A stretch of DNA of 64,000 nt from Narthecium ossifragum (GCA_963920575.1 OY986972.1:12102010-12166009), one strand, 5' to 3'. Counted from the stretch's first letter, positions 22,738 through 36,046 are shown. Notes: generated from the letters alone by a model not told the origin. Numbers and translations: made by a program.

Positions 22738-24017
22738 CCATTATAGATTCAACCTCGAGATTGATGCGATGCATGCAAATGGTAGGGTTAATGCCTCTAA
22801 GATCAGCGATTGACCACCCAATCGCTTTCTTATGCATGTTGAGAATGTTAAGTAATTCTTCCTCTTGTGAACTTGACAAAGAGGACGATATGATTACCGG
22901 TAAGGTCAATTTGGATCCAAGAAAGGCATATTTGAGGTTCGATGGAAGAGGTTTTAACTCTAGGGTTGGAGGTGATATTAGTGATGGTAAGGCTGGAGTG
23001 GATCATATGGTAGGCAATGGTTCAAAATATGATTTTCTCATTGAAATTTCACAAACATCAACTTCATTACATATATCTAACTCAACCTTAGATGTGTTCT
23101 TACAAATCATAGAATCATTACACAAAGTCAAACAATCATCAACTTTCATTGTCAAATCATCACACAAATATTCATACAATTTTTCCTCTTCAAACATGGT
23201 GGACACTACTTCATCCACACATTCATCAATACAATCAACCCTAAAGCAATCATTATCACTAAATGGAAATTTAGAAGCATGGAAAATATTCAATCGCATT
23301 TCCATATTCCCAAACGTAACGGTCATCACTCCATTCCTACAATTAATCAATGCATTAGCCGTAGCTAAGAATGGGTGACCTAAAATGATTGGTACGGTCT
23401 TCTTAAGTTTCATTCCGGGTTCCATGTCAAGAACAACAAAGTCTACCAGAAAGACGGCTTGCTCAACCTTAACCAAAACATCTTCAACTACCCTAGGTTT
23501 TTTAATTGACCTATCGGCAAGTTGAACTGTCATTGCCGTTGGTTGTAGTTCTCCAATCCCATATTCACAATATAAAGAATAGGGTAAAAGGTTTACACTT
23601 GCTCCTAAATCAAGTAATGCATTTTCAATCAATTTATCCCCTATAATGCATGAAATAGTTGGTGTTCCAGGATCCTTGAGTTTAGGAGGAGTATCGAATT
23701 TAAGAATTGAACTCACTTGTTCGGTTAAAAGAATTTTTTTTGACACATGAGACCGAATTTGACGTTTATGCGTGCAAAGTTCTTTAAGAAATTTAGCATA
23801 TGATGGTATTTGTTTAATAGCATCAAGTAAAGGAAGATTAATTTGGACTCTCTTAAAAATTTCCATCATGTCTTCTAGCTTTTGACTCTTGAAAAGAGGT
23901 GAAGAAGGATTAATGGGACTTTTGGAATATATGTACTAATAGGTGGGTTATTTTCTAATGTTGTTGTGTCAATTGGTTGTGATGGCAAATCATGGCTTGA
24001 TGATGGCTTATGAGATA
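22738..24017 (-). pseudogene. Athila protease and RT upstream region
   Basis: The minus strand encodes the Athila Gag-Pol segment after gag. From 23869: FKRVQINLPLLDAIKQIPSY, AKFLKELCTHKRQ, the protease-like motif LLDLGASVNLLPYSLY (Athila carries DLGA in place of DTGA), VQLADRSIKKPRVVEDVLV, VILGHPFLATANALINCRNG and TVTFGNMEMRLNIF. One in-frame stop (TGA) lies at about 23003, after FEPLPTI. The same frame continues through a spacer to HKKAIGWSIADLRGINPTIC, the RT leader, which stops at 22738 against the A2 insertion. The upstream end meets the D element at 24017 (TSD AGATA) and continues into gag at 39573. Confidence 0.9.
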
Positions 24018-24644
24018 TGTCACGCCCCGGCCCAGAAAACCCATCCGGGCCAGGACATGAGGGTCCTAAATCTAAAATCAAACGGCGAGAGTCTCCCTTG
24101 TAAACATCACCTTTAAACCTGATGCATGATTATAATATTCACAATTCATTTAAACTATCCTATCATCAAATCATAATACAAATTAACCACTACAATACTC
24201 AATTAACTTTAAAAAGATACAATAATGATGCAAGTCCTCTAAGTAAAGTAATCTCTGATCAAACAATCAAACCCTAGATCTAGCTCAACCCAAGGATCAA
24301 GGTAGAAACCCCACCTTAAACGCTAATCCAAGCTTCATCCTTGACAATCCGCCGTCCCACGTCGCCGCCGCCGTCTCCAGCTCGTCGGAGAGCCGCCAGG
24401 GGTGCTCCCACGTCCGCTGCCGCGGGTGTGAAACCGACCACCAAGGCGCACATCAATCAAGGCTGTGTGTGCACTACGCGGGTGTGAAACCGACCACCAA
24501 GGCGCAATTTACCAAATTACCCTTGGGGTCCAAAACAGCGATGCGATCAACCGATCGCAGCCCAAGGCCAACTGGGCCAACACCAACCAAGCCAAGCCCT
24601 CGACCTAACGCAATCGGACCGGGTTGGAGGAACGGGTCCTCACA
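24018..24644 (-). repeat. Family D 3' LTR
   Basis: In plus orientation TGTCACGCCCCGG...GGTCCTCACA, 627 bp. It is about 350 bp shorter than its partner at 38589. A direct duplication with period 58 bp (CGCGGGTGTGAAACCGACCA at about 24420 and 24478) lies where the partner has unique sequence. Confidence 0.87.
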
Positions 24645-24979
24645 ACCTATCACCCTTAAAAGAATTTCGTCCTGAAATTCGATAAGAGTAGGGCTGGAAA
24701 CAACAACAAAAACAAAACACACCTGCATAAGACAAGAAGGGTTAGCAAGCTCGCAAACCGAGCAACCACACAAGGCATCGGGCATCAACACCCACAACAC
24801 AAACCACCGGGCACCAACGCCCACAACGGCCACACAAGGCAAGGAAACACCTCGAGGTGAGAACCACTTGGGACAAACTGCATATGCGCCTCCAGCGCTC
24901 CCAAGTTACCTCTACAACACCTCTGCACCTCCAGAGGACTAAAGCTGACTGAACCGTTCTGTCTCTCGAAACTAGTCTC
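24645..24979 (-). other. Family D 3' internal end with PPT and conserved hairpin
   Basis: On the minus strand the sequence next to the LTR reads TTTTAAGGGTGATAGGT, a degraded PPT. Before it is GAATTTC-AGGAC-GAAATTC (24662-24680), encoding the EF(Q/E)DEILL end typical of plant Ty3 pol. The rest, up to the B solo LTR, has no readable frame and is presumed decayed pol or 3' UTR. Confidence 0.65.
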
Positions 24980-25915
24980 TGATACGATGCACCTTCTCTA
25001 GTGCTTTCGTATCTGTCTCTTGCCTAGTCTCGGCTCCTCCTTAGCCAAAGCTATGGCTAGGTCGAGATATACCTTTAGGGTTTTAGGAGAAGCACCCTAG
25101 GTATTCAACAAGGAAGGCTGAAAATCGGAGGAAAGAGACGGATGAGGAAGAGGATTACCTCGCAGCTTCCTCAATGGTTGGCCGGCTACCCTTGGGGGAT
25201 CCAAGCCTTGGAGAATGTGGATGGTGGCTGGTAGTGGTGATGATGGTGGCGGAGAGGAGCATGGCAACCAAGGGGGACGCGGGGGACTTGGGGTTGGACG
25301 GCGGATGGTAGCGGATGACAGCTGATGGCGGCGATGGATAGTGGCCGGTTGGTGGAGAGATAATCCGGCAGTAGAGAGATGAAGGTGGCTGGTGGATTTC
25401 TGTGGAAACTAGGGTTACAGCTACTCCTATATTACTTCTACTCCTAGGATTTATCTCTACTAAATAATAACTCTATTAAATTCGTCCATGCATAAAAACC
25501 CTAATACAAGCTATAGAGGTCCTTTTATAGAGGCCTCAAGAGAGTTCTGCTACAATCTGAATACCTTCTTGCTTGAACAGCAAGTAAATAGACTCTTACT
25601 AATTCAACTCAAACTGACTTCTAATAACCAGGAATGAACTAGGTAAGCAAGTGACTTGACTCAACCAAAACTAGGACTCATAATAGGAACTAGCTAAGCA
25701 AATCATAAACTGAACTCAATTTAGGAAATTGACTCAATCAAGATAACTACTAACTAGGCAATCAACTAAGTAAGCAGCAAACCAGCTAGGGAATAGGAAT
25801 CCTTTTGGCTGGTTGGGCTTAGGAAGCCCACACGGACCTGGTTGCAGCCAGCTCCATGGCATGGGCCCACCCAAGCAAGGACATGGGTCCCTTCTTGGAT
25901 TGGCTCCTCGTATCA
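24980..25915 (-). mobile_element. Family B solo LTR, TSD GTCTC
   Basis: In plus orientation TGATACGATGCACC...CTCGTATCA, 936 bp, flanked by GTCTC at 24975-24979 and 25916-25920. It is longer and more divergent than the 852-bp LTRs of the intact B elements, which suggests an older insertion. Confidence 0.92.
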
Positions 25916-26620
25916 GTCTCTCCTACCAATCATCTAAACTGACTGCCCTCTTGTGTAATGGAGCTGGCCCAAGCTCGAATCGTCACGTCTGATGACGCAT
26001 GACGTAACTGAATGACGCCTCCTCGACACCTCTGTTGCCAACACTGAATGGATCTATGAGTCGTATCATCTGAAATGACACTCTGTCGCCAACTGTGTCT
26101 CCAACAGTTGTCGCTTCTGATTTGCACAAAGTCTTCTGTCAACTCTGACCTGATCTGCGCTGATTTTCTGGAAATTGGGTGACAATATTTGGATCAAAGG
26201 ATGAAGTCTGTCATGCTATGACATCCACTCTGGCACTGGAAAAGGACTGCAACAACTATGTTGTCGGTCGGTATTCCGTCTCCGCCTCCTGACTGGTGAG
26301 GTAATAAGGGAAGAACTCTTTTTTTTGACCTCTGCACCGATGCCAACTAAGCTGATGACGAAGTCCATGATGTATCTCTGTAGGCTCTGTGTCGTCGTCG
26401 CTCCACATCATCATGACTATGGTGCAGACTATCGGAGTAGGGCTGCCTCGGCCTGCACCTCATTCGGTCTCTGCTCTCTACAAACCCTGACTAATCCTCT
26501 GTGCAAATGGACTTTCAGAAACACTATCACCAATTGAAAAATTCCGAAGGTCATCGCCGCTGATCTGCGTAGCTCTCTCGTCTGCTCTACGCCGTCAGGA
26601 GTCTCTGTCTGATCTGTGCT
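25916..26620 (-). pseudogene. Family D integrase-region remnant (left part)
   Basis: This is highly decayed minus-strand pol. Around 26210-26330 the translation resembles a Ty3 integrase zinc-finger segment (YYLTSQEAETEYRP, compare CLTCQQVKAEHQRP in intact elements). The same segment is found again at about 30560-30680. No open frame remains. It is contiguous with 30298 once the B/A/A nest is removed, as the GTGCT duplication shows. Confidence 0.5.
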
Positions 26621-26773
26621 TGATACGAGGTCGAACCAAGCTCAGCCTGGGCCAGCCCAACCCACGCCAAGGAAGGACTTGATCGAGTCTAGTCCTAGAT
26701 GTGCAAGCCGAGCCCTAGCTGAACTGGCTTCAAGCCCAAGCCCGAGCATGGGCTGGACCAAGGCCCAAGAGGA

Positions 26774-29477
26774 TGATACGAGTGGTCTACTCGTAATCCT
26801 CTCGTATCGGGTCTCTACTGCTCCAATCGATCAGAATTGGCTTGATCGGACCTGATTGAGTCCAATTGGCTGAATCTGGATCGAATCTGGTTCAGATCTG
26901 GCTCAGATTGGGGTAGGACTCGACTGGGTCAAGTCTGGATTGGTTGATTGGCTCTTGGAATTGAATCTGGCTCTGATTGGGCTAAGTGGCTTGGCTGAAA
27001 CGGCTAGGAGTGGGTTAAGTGGCTGAGCCAAATCAGATTGGGATGAGTCTGATTCAAGCTGGCTGAACCGGACTGGATCCGACGGCTGAGGATCGCCGGA
27101 GTAGATCGCCGGCGTAGGGATGTCGACGGCAATCGGGACCTTGGCAGGAAGGTTCGTGAGTTTATGGGGAAGAGATCCACCGGAGTGGATAGGCCGGAGA
27201 GATGCTGGATCGACCGGATCTAGGGGAGACGGCGGTGAAGGTTGGGTCGGCCGGCGTCGGGAATGACGGGGAGGCTTCGGGAGGGGCTTAGGAAGGTTGG
27301 GATCAGTTTAGGAAGGTCGGCTATGGGTTTAGAGTGGTTTGGAGGTAAGATAGGGGTCAGGTAGGGGTTGACGGCGATGGGGACGGAGCCGGGTTGTTGG
27401 GTTGCCGTGGGGATCACCGGAGAAGATGGAGTGGGCCGACGGAAAAGAGATGATACTAGTCGATCCGACTCGACCAACTGGACCCGAACCAAGAAGAGGA
27501 ACCAAGCTGGTTCAACCTCTTTCCTAGTTTGACTTGGACTTCCCTAGTTCAAACTAGAGTATTTAATTAGTATTTATCATTAGTCTTTTATTGAGTCCTA
27601 GTTGATTGTTAGGAATTAATTAAGAGTCCCTTTGAGTTAGGAAGATGAGTTGAGTCAGAAACCTTATTACTTGCTAATCAAGCAAGGGGGTTTTTCTAGT
27701 GGATTAGGACTCTGTCAGGTATCTATAAAAGGACCTTAGTAGTTTGTATTAGGTTATGCATGAGATGAATGATTAAGAGTAATTAGTAGAATATCATAGG
27801 AGTAGAATATCATAGGAGTAGAAGTAAAGTAGATTCCACCCGAAATCCACCATAGATCCACCTTCTTCCCCGTCGGTCATCTTCCCCGCAGCCGGCACCG
27901 CCTCCACCAGTGTTTCTCTCTCTTCCCGTCACTTTCTCTCTCCGCCACGCCATCGACCCCACCGCCACGTCAGCGCCACGTCAGCACTGTTCATCGTCTT
28001 CCTCAAGCCGAACCCGAGCTTCACCGCCGATCTCCTCCGTCAAGCCCTCTCCGGCCAGCCCCGTCGCCATCCAAGACCTCCATTCTCTTCCCCGAGCCAC
28101 CACGACCCCGGCCATCACTTTTTCGTCGCCCCACTCCATCTTCTCCGGTGATCCCCACAGCAACCCAACAACCGACCCCCGTCCCCTTCGCCATCCACCC
28201 ACTTTCGATCCCCGAACTCACCCCCAAACCACACTAAATCCATCGCCTATCTCCTCCAACCCTCTTTCCGACGTCCTCAGCCACTCCCGGAGCCTCCCTC
28301 GTCGTCCTCGACGCCGGCCGACCCTACCTTCACCACCGTCTTCCCCAGATCCGGCCGATCCGCCACCCATCTCCCAGATCCGAGCCGTTGGATCGCTTCC
28401 CCACCGTCCAACGACCTTTCCTGACACTACCCCGACCGCCGCCGCCGCCCCTCCGCCGGCGATCCACTCCGGCGACTTCTCAGCCCTCGGATCCAGGCTG
28501 GTTCAGCCAGTCAACTTGAATCAGACTCAGCCAAGTCTAATTGATTCAGCCGAGCCAGTTATTCCGGATCCAGCCCAATCTAAGCCGATCAGCTTGATCC
28601 AGATCACTTCAGACTTGACCCAGTCAAGTCCCATCCAATCAGGCTTAGCCAGATTCGATCCAGCTCAAGCCAGATCCGATCCAGCTAGCCAAATCAGCCA
28701 ATTGGACTCAAATCAAGTCCGATCACGCCGATTCTGATCGATTGGAGCAGTAGAGACCCATTACGAGAGGATCACGAGTAGACCGCTCGTAACAAGAGAT
28801 GGCCGTGGTCGTGGGGCTTAGAGGAAGAGAATGGTGATCTTGGTTGGCGACGGGGACGGCCGGAGAAGGCTGGACGGAGGTATGGCCGACGGTAGCTAGG
28901 GATTGGGTCACGGGAGAGAGAAGAGAGGAAGAAGACGGTGACGTGGCATAGAAGTGGTGATGTGGCGCTGACGTGGAGGAGAGAGAAAGTGACAGGGAGA
29001 GAGAAATTCCAGTGGAGGTGATGCCGGCTGCGGAGAAGATGACCGACGGGAAAGAAGGTGGATCAATGGGGAATTTTCGGTGGAAAACTACATCATTACC
29101 TCTACTCCTATGATATTCTATGAACTATTCTTAACTCTTCTATTCATCATTCATCATCATGCATCACCTAATACAAACTATTAAGATTCTTTTATAGAGA
29201 CCTTTACAGAGTCCTAATCCAACTAGAAAACCCCCTTGCTTGATTAGCAAGTAATAAGGCTTCAAACTCAACTCAACTTCCTAACTCAAATGAACTCTTA
29301 ATTAATTCCTAACAATCAAATATCAACTAGGACTCAATAAAAGAATAATAATAAATCCTAATCAAATACTCTAGTTTGAACTAGGGAAGACCAAGTCAAA
29401 CTAGGAAAGAGGCTGAACCAGTTTGGTTCCTCTTCTAGGTTCGGGTCCAGTTGGTCGAGTCAGATCGACTCGTATCA
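26774..29477 (-). mobile_element. Family A solo LTR (minus) interrupted by another A LTR, TSD GAGGA
   Basis: In plus orientation TGATACGAGTGG...GACTCGTATCA. GAGGA lies at 26769-26773 and 29478-29482. Its two halves, 26774-27450 and 28800-29477, are separated by a plus-oriented A LTR. Confidence 0.93.
27451..28794 (+). mobile_element. Family A solo LTR nested in a family A LTR, TSD AGAGA
   Basis: TGATACTAGTCGATCC...CTCGTAACA, 1344 bp, flanked by AGAGA at 27446-27450 and 28795-28799. It lies inverted within the surrounding A LTR, so its halves are complementary to the host halves and could form long hairpins. It keeps a 275-codon frame at 27910-28737. Confidence 0.94.
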
Positions 29478-30297
29478 GAGGAACTAAGGAGGTCCCACGC
29501 AGGTCGGACCCCACCTCCTAGCTGACCCGACCATGAACCAAGCCAAGGCCAAGTCCATGCCCAAGCATGGATCCATAGTCCCGGCCTTGGAACCAGGTCC
29601 CAAGCCTAATCCGGCATTAGGGATCCTAATCCCTAGCTGGATCACTTTCTTAGTTGGTTATTAGTTAATTTATTAGTTTGGATTATGATTAAGTCAGTTT
29701 TCTATTAATAGTTATCTTGATTGAGTCTTATTAGGAAAGGATTGTAACTTGTTGATTATAGCAAGATAGTAGTTATCTGATTAGATCTTGTTGAGGCCTC
29801 TATAAAAGTACCTCCATAGCTTGTATTAGGTATGCATGGATGAATTTATGAGAGTTATTATTTAGTAGATATAAATCCTAGGAGTAGAAGTAATATAGGA
29901 GTAGCTGTAACCCTAATTCCACAAAACACCAGCCACCTTCACCCTTCTCTCTCTACAGCCGGATTCTTCTCCACCATCATCACCGCCGCTACCAGCCACC
30001 TCCGCCGTCCAACCCCAAGTCCCCAGCATCCCCTTGGCTGCCATGCTTCCCTCCACCACGTTCTCCAAGGCTTGGATCTCCAAGAGAAGCCAGCCAACCC
30101 TAGAGGAGCTGCAAGGTATCCCTCTTCTCATCCGTCTCCTCCTCTAGTCTTCGCCTTCCTCGTCGAATACCTAGGGTCCTTCTCCTATAACCCTAAAGGT
30201 ATCTCTCGACCTAGCCATAGATTTGGTTAAAGAGGATCTGAGACAAGGCAAGAGACCAGGTACGAAAGCCCTATAGAAGGTGCATCGTAACAGTGCT

Positions 30298-31420
30298 AAG
30301 CTCTCTGAAGACTGTCTGATGATGTCTGAAAAGGTGGATCAGTCTTGACAACCTCTGTTAAGCAATCGGAAGAATGGCGCGAACTGTAATACTATGCCTC
30401 GAATGGTACGTAAGTCTGGACTGACGACTGCTGAAGTAGGACTCCAGCAAAGCGATGAACTCCTCCCAGCTGCCTGCTGCATCAAGGACACATGCCCTAA
30501 GCATATCCTAAGAGATCTGCATCATCCCCTCTGAGTCCTCGGTAATCTGGTGATGACATCCGCCATGCTATGCTTCCACTTTCGCTGACAGTGGAAAGCT
30601 GCAACGGGTCTACTATCTGCTGATGCTCCGCCTTCACCTCCTGACAGGTGAAGTAGTGGGGACAAACTCTGCACATCGTGCCACCAACGCTGATGACGGT
30701 CACGACATACCACCATGCCTCCGAGGTGGCCAACGAGGGAAATGAGCAGGACGCTTGAACGCCATCATTGCACAACTCTGGAACTGAGGCTCGGCCTCTG
30801 AAACACAACCTACTGCCTCCTGACGTTGTCTGACTCTCATCTACACGCTGGGATCAATTTGGGCACGGACCTCCGCAAGATTCGTGTCATCGCTTCACAT
30901 CACCATCACTCTGGACTGACATACTGACATCTTCTGAGTGGTAATGAGTGCTGTCTAAACTGGATAACTGCCTCCATCTCCGTCACTGATGGGTTGTCAC
31001 TGCCACTAAAGCTGCTCTAATTTCTCTGGCCCATCTGCTCGAGGTAACATCTACGACATTGGCCTAAAGTGAAAGGTGATATACCCGAAAGGTCGAGACC
31101 TTTCTAGCAACTACCAGTTGCTATCACCCTTAAAGACACTGACGTAGTGACTTTAAGACAAGAGCTCCGATCTCCTGGTCAATCTGGTCAACAGTCCCGC
31201 GGTCCTGAAGATCTGTTGAATCTCGAATACAGTCTTCGATCTCTGCCGTCACATATCTGCTTCAAGCTCAGCTGGATCAACTAAGCTGTCTGCCGCTGAC
31301 ACAATCCGTATCTCGTACTGAAAGCTGCCCTCGGGATGTTGCAATCCCGAAACTTTATCTGATTGTAGCTGGTGCGAAGTCCGACCTACGAAAAGGTCGA
31401 CAAAACTCTTAGCTCACGAG
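30298..31420 (-). pseudogene. Family D integrase remnant (right part)
   Basis: The minus strand preserves Ty3 integrase motifs in broken frames. The zinc-finger end is CRVCPHYFTCQEVKAEHQQ at about 30700-30640. This is followed in another frame by KWKHSMADVITRLPRTQRG (compare EWKWEHIAMDFV.GLPRTQRG). At about 30500-30420 comes ACVLDAAGSWEEFIALLE, matching the conserved RACVLDF.GSWEEHL.L.E block of the integrase core. The catalytic D,D,E region between them is deleted or unreadable. At 31421 it ends abruptly against a C-type LTR. Confidence 0.75.
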
Positions 31421-33333
31421 TGTCGCGCCCCGACCCACGAAAGCCCAACCGGGCCGGGCGACGCGAACCGGAACCTACAAAATGCGGAAAACAAAGCTGG
31501 CGAGGGTTCCCTCTAACCTATTGGTCTCCCTAACAGTTCACCAAAAGCACCCCCAAATAAAAGACAACAATTTAATGAAACCTCGAACCACAGATTTAAG
31601 AACTTAAAAAGGTTTAATATACATATCCTCGGAGAGGGGGGAGTTCAAATACAACATTACTCCCGTAGGAGACTATCTATCATAGGATAAAAGCAGTAAA
31701 GGGTCACCACCTCTCAAAATCCACCAGGCGCCGCCGCACCGCCGACCAACTGCCCGGTAGGGGCCACAGAAGAAGTACTGACGCCTGCACCTTCAAAATG
31801 CAGCCCGGGTAGGAGTGAGCACTAAGCTCAGTAGGGATCTACACTACGACACACAGAAGGAAGAGGGAAACACAACAGTGTCGCCCTCAAGTAGAACCTG
31901 GGTGTATATAGGGGTCCCATAACCCCACCGCGTGTCCCTGAGGCCCTCGATCATGGTCTTCCAGCAGGGCTGGTCACATGTCAGGTCACACTCAGTAGCA
32001 GGAAACCACACTGCTGACTCTCAACAGGACACAGAACACTGTTTGGTAGGAAGAGACACCACTGAGTAGGCAACTCCTCTACTCAAGAGTTTAAGAACAC
32101 TGGACACCGGCTACACCTCAGATTCGACTCGAGGCCGACACGACCTCTACAATCATCAAGCAACAAGTGCACCAGTCAGCTAAGCCTATCATCAAGTTTG
32201 ACTGGACATTATAATTCAAACCGAGTCCAAACCACCCAACCCCGGTCCTAGGGCTAAGTCCGAGCTTCCAGCCTCGGGACGGCGACCCACAGATCACCCA
32301 CGCCCTAACCAATGCAACTAATGCACAAATGAACAATGCATGCTATGACATACACAAATAAGAAGCAAAGCATGCAACAGTATGTCGAGCATCATATAAG
32401 TCAACTGGATCGCTGCAGCGGTACTACCAACCGCTGCCAGCCGATCCGCAGCGGGTCCCGGCATTACGACGGTACCACGACCGTCACCCGCGAACTCCTG
32501 CAACGGGAAGCAACCCCGAAAACCGCTGAATGAACAATAACAATATAATATTATATTCTGAAATATAATATTATATTCAAACACCCAAAACCTCTACTTA
32601 GGGGCTAATTGATCCCGTCGATCCGACATCCAAACGATGTCGGATTCAAGATCCAACTTAGCCATCAGTAGGTGTATATACCAGGATCAACATATACAAA
32701 ATTCATAATCATCCAACAGTTGGATTAACGGGAAAATACAAATCAAAATCACTAATCAACTCACTTACCAATTTAATTGCTACAACACAGCCCTCCAGAA
32801 AACAATTCATAATAAATCGTAGCAAAATCGAAAAAATATGAAATCAGTGGGGTTGGAGAGTAGACTCAAAGATCTACCACTCTTATGTTCATCACAACCC
32901 AAGATCACGTACACGCTGGCCGGAAAACTCGCCGCAAGCCGGCTGTTCTTCAAGAACAGCAGAAAACCGGAAATCCGAGACCAATCATGCATAAAACCTA
33001 CTCAAATCTCAACCATATATCATGAAACTTAAATCAGTAATTCTAATAGGCATAAGGAAACCAACAAGACAAGGATCAACAAGATCCAACGGCTAGATCT
33101 AGAGAAAGCCCGAAAACAACATCAGTAGGTATAACCCTACCTAACAGCGCTTTCCTCGGCTGATTCCCCGCGAGTTGATCACCAACAAGCTTCCAAACCA
33201 CTTCAGGGATCTTCCTCTCGTTGTCACGGATCCAACGAGGCTTAGAACGCCGAAAAAGATGGTTGGAGGAGGGAGAACGAAGGAGAGGAAGCTCGCTGCC
33301 GGAAACAGGGGAAAGAAGCAGAGCTTTCGGGGG

Positions 33334-34410
33334 GGTAAGGGATGATGATGTGGAAGAGGGATTCGACCAGGTATAGGAGTAGGTCTGGTCGGATGAACAG
33401 TGATCCGTGTAGGGTTTGAGCAATTCACGGTATAACTAGGGTTTTGGCCAGGTACTCTTCCTGCCATGTGGACTCCTTCGGAAGGATTCGGGAGGGCACA
33501 GGTAAGAGGAAAGAGCTCTGATGCCAAGTTGATACGATGCACCTTCTCAAGGGCTTTCGTACCGGGTCTCTTGCCTTATCTCAGATCCTCTTTAGCCAAA
33601 TCTATGGCTAGGTCGAGAGATACCTTTAGGGTTTTAGGAGAAGGACCCTAGGTATTCGACGAGGAAGGCGAAGACTAGAGGAGGAGACGGATGAGAAGAG
33701 GGATACCTTGCAGCTCCTCTAGGGTTGGCTGGCTTCTCTTGGAGATCCAAGCCTTGGAGAACGTGGTGGAGGGAAGCACGGCAGCCAAGGGGATGCCGGG
33801 GACTTGGGGTTGGACGGCGGAGGTGGTTGGTAGCGGCGGTGATGATAGTTGCGAAGGAGTGGACGACAGCGGAGAAGGAGACCGGTGATGGAGAAGGACC
33901 GGCTGTAGAGAGAGAGGAAGGTGGCTGGTGGGATTATGAGGAAACTAGGTTACAACTACTCCTATATTACTTCTACTCCTAGGATTTATCTCTACTAAAT
34001 AATAACTCTCATAAATTCGTCCATGCATAATTACAAGCTATGGAGGTCCTTTTATAGAGGCCTCAAGAGAGTTCTACTACAACCTGAATACTACCTTGCT
34101 TTAATCAGCAAGTAACCAGACTTTTCTAATAAGACTCAATCTTATCTCAACTTCCTAATAACAAGGACTCATAATAGGAACTGATTTAAGCAAATCATAA
34201 ACTGAACTCAATCTAGGAAACTGACTCAATCAAGATAACTACTAACTAGGAAATCATCTAAGTAAGCAAAACAGCTAGAAATAGGATTCCTTTGGCCGGC
34301 TGAGCTTAGAACGCCCAAAGGGACTTGGGTGCAGCCAACTCCTTGGCGTGGGCCCATCCAAGCAAGGACGTGGGTCCCTTCTTGGAATGGCTCGGTTCGA
34401 CCTCGTATCA
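33334..34410 (-). mobile_element. Family B element fragment: 5' LTR, PBS and start of the internal region
   Basis: The B LTR occupies 33530-34410 (TGATACGATGCACC...CCTCGTATCA in plus orientation). The PBS (GCTCTGATGCCA, plus) and about 200 bp of internal sequence follow on the left, including the ATG context of the B ORF and ASELFPLTCALPNPSEGVHM. The fragment ends at a G-run near 33330, where it meets the C LTR, suggesting a microhomology junction. The rest of the B element is lost. Confidence 0.87.
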
Positions 34411-35144
34411 GTTTAAGGGTGAAATCGGGGACGGGCGTGGGGTTGACGGCGAAGGGGACGGAGGTCGGTTGCCGAGGAAGGCGCCGGAGACGGAGAAGGG
34501 CGACGGGAAGGGTATGGCCGGAGTCGTGGGAGGTAGGGGAAGACGATGGCGGTCTTGGATGGCAGCGGGGGTGGCCGGAAAGGAGAGAACGGCGGTGAGG
34601 CTAGGGTTTCGGGATAGAGAGGAGGAAGAAGATGAACAGTAGGGGGTGACGTGGAGGAGAGAGAAAGTGGCGTGGAGAAGGAAGATGAAGGCGATGCCGG
34701 CTGCGGAGAAGATGACCGACGGGGAAGAAGGTGGATCTATGGTAGATATCTGGTGGAAGCTATATTATCTCTACTCCTATGATAATTTATCAACTACTCC
34801 TAATAATTCATAACTCTTCATTCATCATGCATTCATCATAACCTAATACAAACTACTAAGGTCCTTTTATAGAGACCTGACAGAGTCTTAATTCAACTAA
34901 AAAACCCCCTTGCTTAATTAGCAGTAATAAGGCTTTCAAACTCAACTCAACTTCCTAACTCAAAGGGACTCTTAATTAATTCCTAACAATCAACTAGGAC
35001 TCAATAAAAGACTAATGATAAATACTAATTAAATACTCTAGTTTGAACTAGGGAAGTCCAAGTCAAACTAGGAAAGAGGTTGAACCAGCTTTGTTCCTCT
35101 TCTGGGTTCGGGTCCAGTTGGTCGAGTCGGATCGACTCGTATCA
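34411..35144 (-). repeat. Family A LTR fragment (5' half, minus)
   Basis: Right end GACTCGTATCA at 35144, followed by ACCAA, which also occurs at 32426-32430 in the other C copy and is the probable original TSD. The left half of the LTR is missing; at 34410/34411 it abuts the B LTR, which was probably inserted in it. Confidence 0.85.
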
Positions 35145-36046
35145 ACCAACCGCTGCCAGCCGATCCGCAGCGGGTCCCGGCATTACGACGGTACCCCGAC
35201 CGTCACCCGCGAACTCCTGCAACCGGAAGCAACCCCGAAAACCGCTGAATGAACAGTAACAATATAATATTATCTTCTGAAATATAATATTATATTCAAA
35301 CACACAAAACCTCTACTTATGGGCTAATTGATCCCGTCGATCCGACATCCAAATGATGTCGGATTCAACTTAGCCATCAGTAGGTGTATATACCAGAATC
35401 AACATATCTAAAATTCATAATCATCCAACGGTTGGATTAACGGGAAAATACAAATAAAAATCGCTAATCAACTCACTTACCAATTTAATTGCTTTAACGC
35501 AGCCCTCCAGAACAAAATTCATAATAAATCGTAGAAAAATCGGAAAAATATGAAATTAGTGGGGTTGGAGAGTAGACTCAAAGATCTACCATTCTTATGT
35601 TCATCACAACCCATGATCACGTATACGCCGGCCGAAAAACTCGCCGCAAGCCGGCTGTTCTTCAAGAACAGCAGAAAACCGGAAATCCGAGACCAATCAT
35701 GCATAAAACCTACTCAAATCTCAACCATATATCATGAAACTTAAATCAGTAATTCTAATAGGCATAAGGAAACCAACAAGACAAGGATCAATAAGATCCA
35801 ATGGCTAGATCTAGAGAAAACCCGAAAACAACATTAGTAGGTATAACCCTACTTAACAGCGCTTTCCTTGGCTGATTCCCCGCGAGTTGATCACCAACAA
35901 GCTTCCAAACCACTTCAGGGATCTTCCTCTCATTGTAACGGAACCAACGAGCCTTAGAACGCCGAAAAAGATGGTCGGAGGAGGGAGAACGGAGGAGAGG
36001 AAGCTCGCTGCCGGAAACAGGGGAAAGAAGCAGAGCTTTCGGGAGA

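Larger units (their letters stand above)
26621..30292 (+). mobile_element. Family B solo LTR holding two nested A LTRs, TSD GTGCT
   Basis: Starts TGATACGAGGTCGAACC at 26621 and ends GGTGCATCGTAACA at 30292. GTGCT occurs at 26616-26620 and 30293-30297. Only about 960 bp belongs to the B LTR itself (26621-26773 and 29483-30292). The rest is a family A solo LTR with another A LTR inside. Confidence 0.93.
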
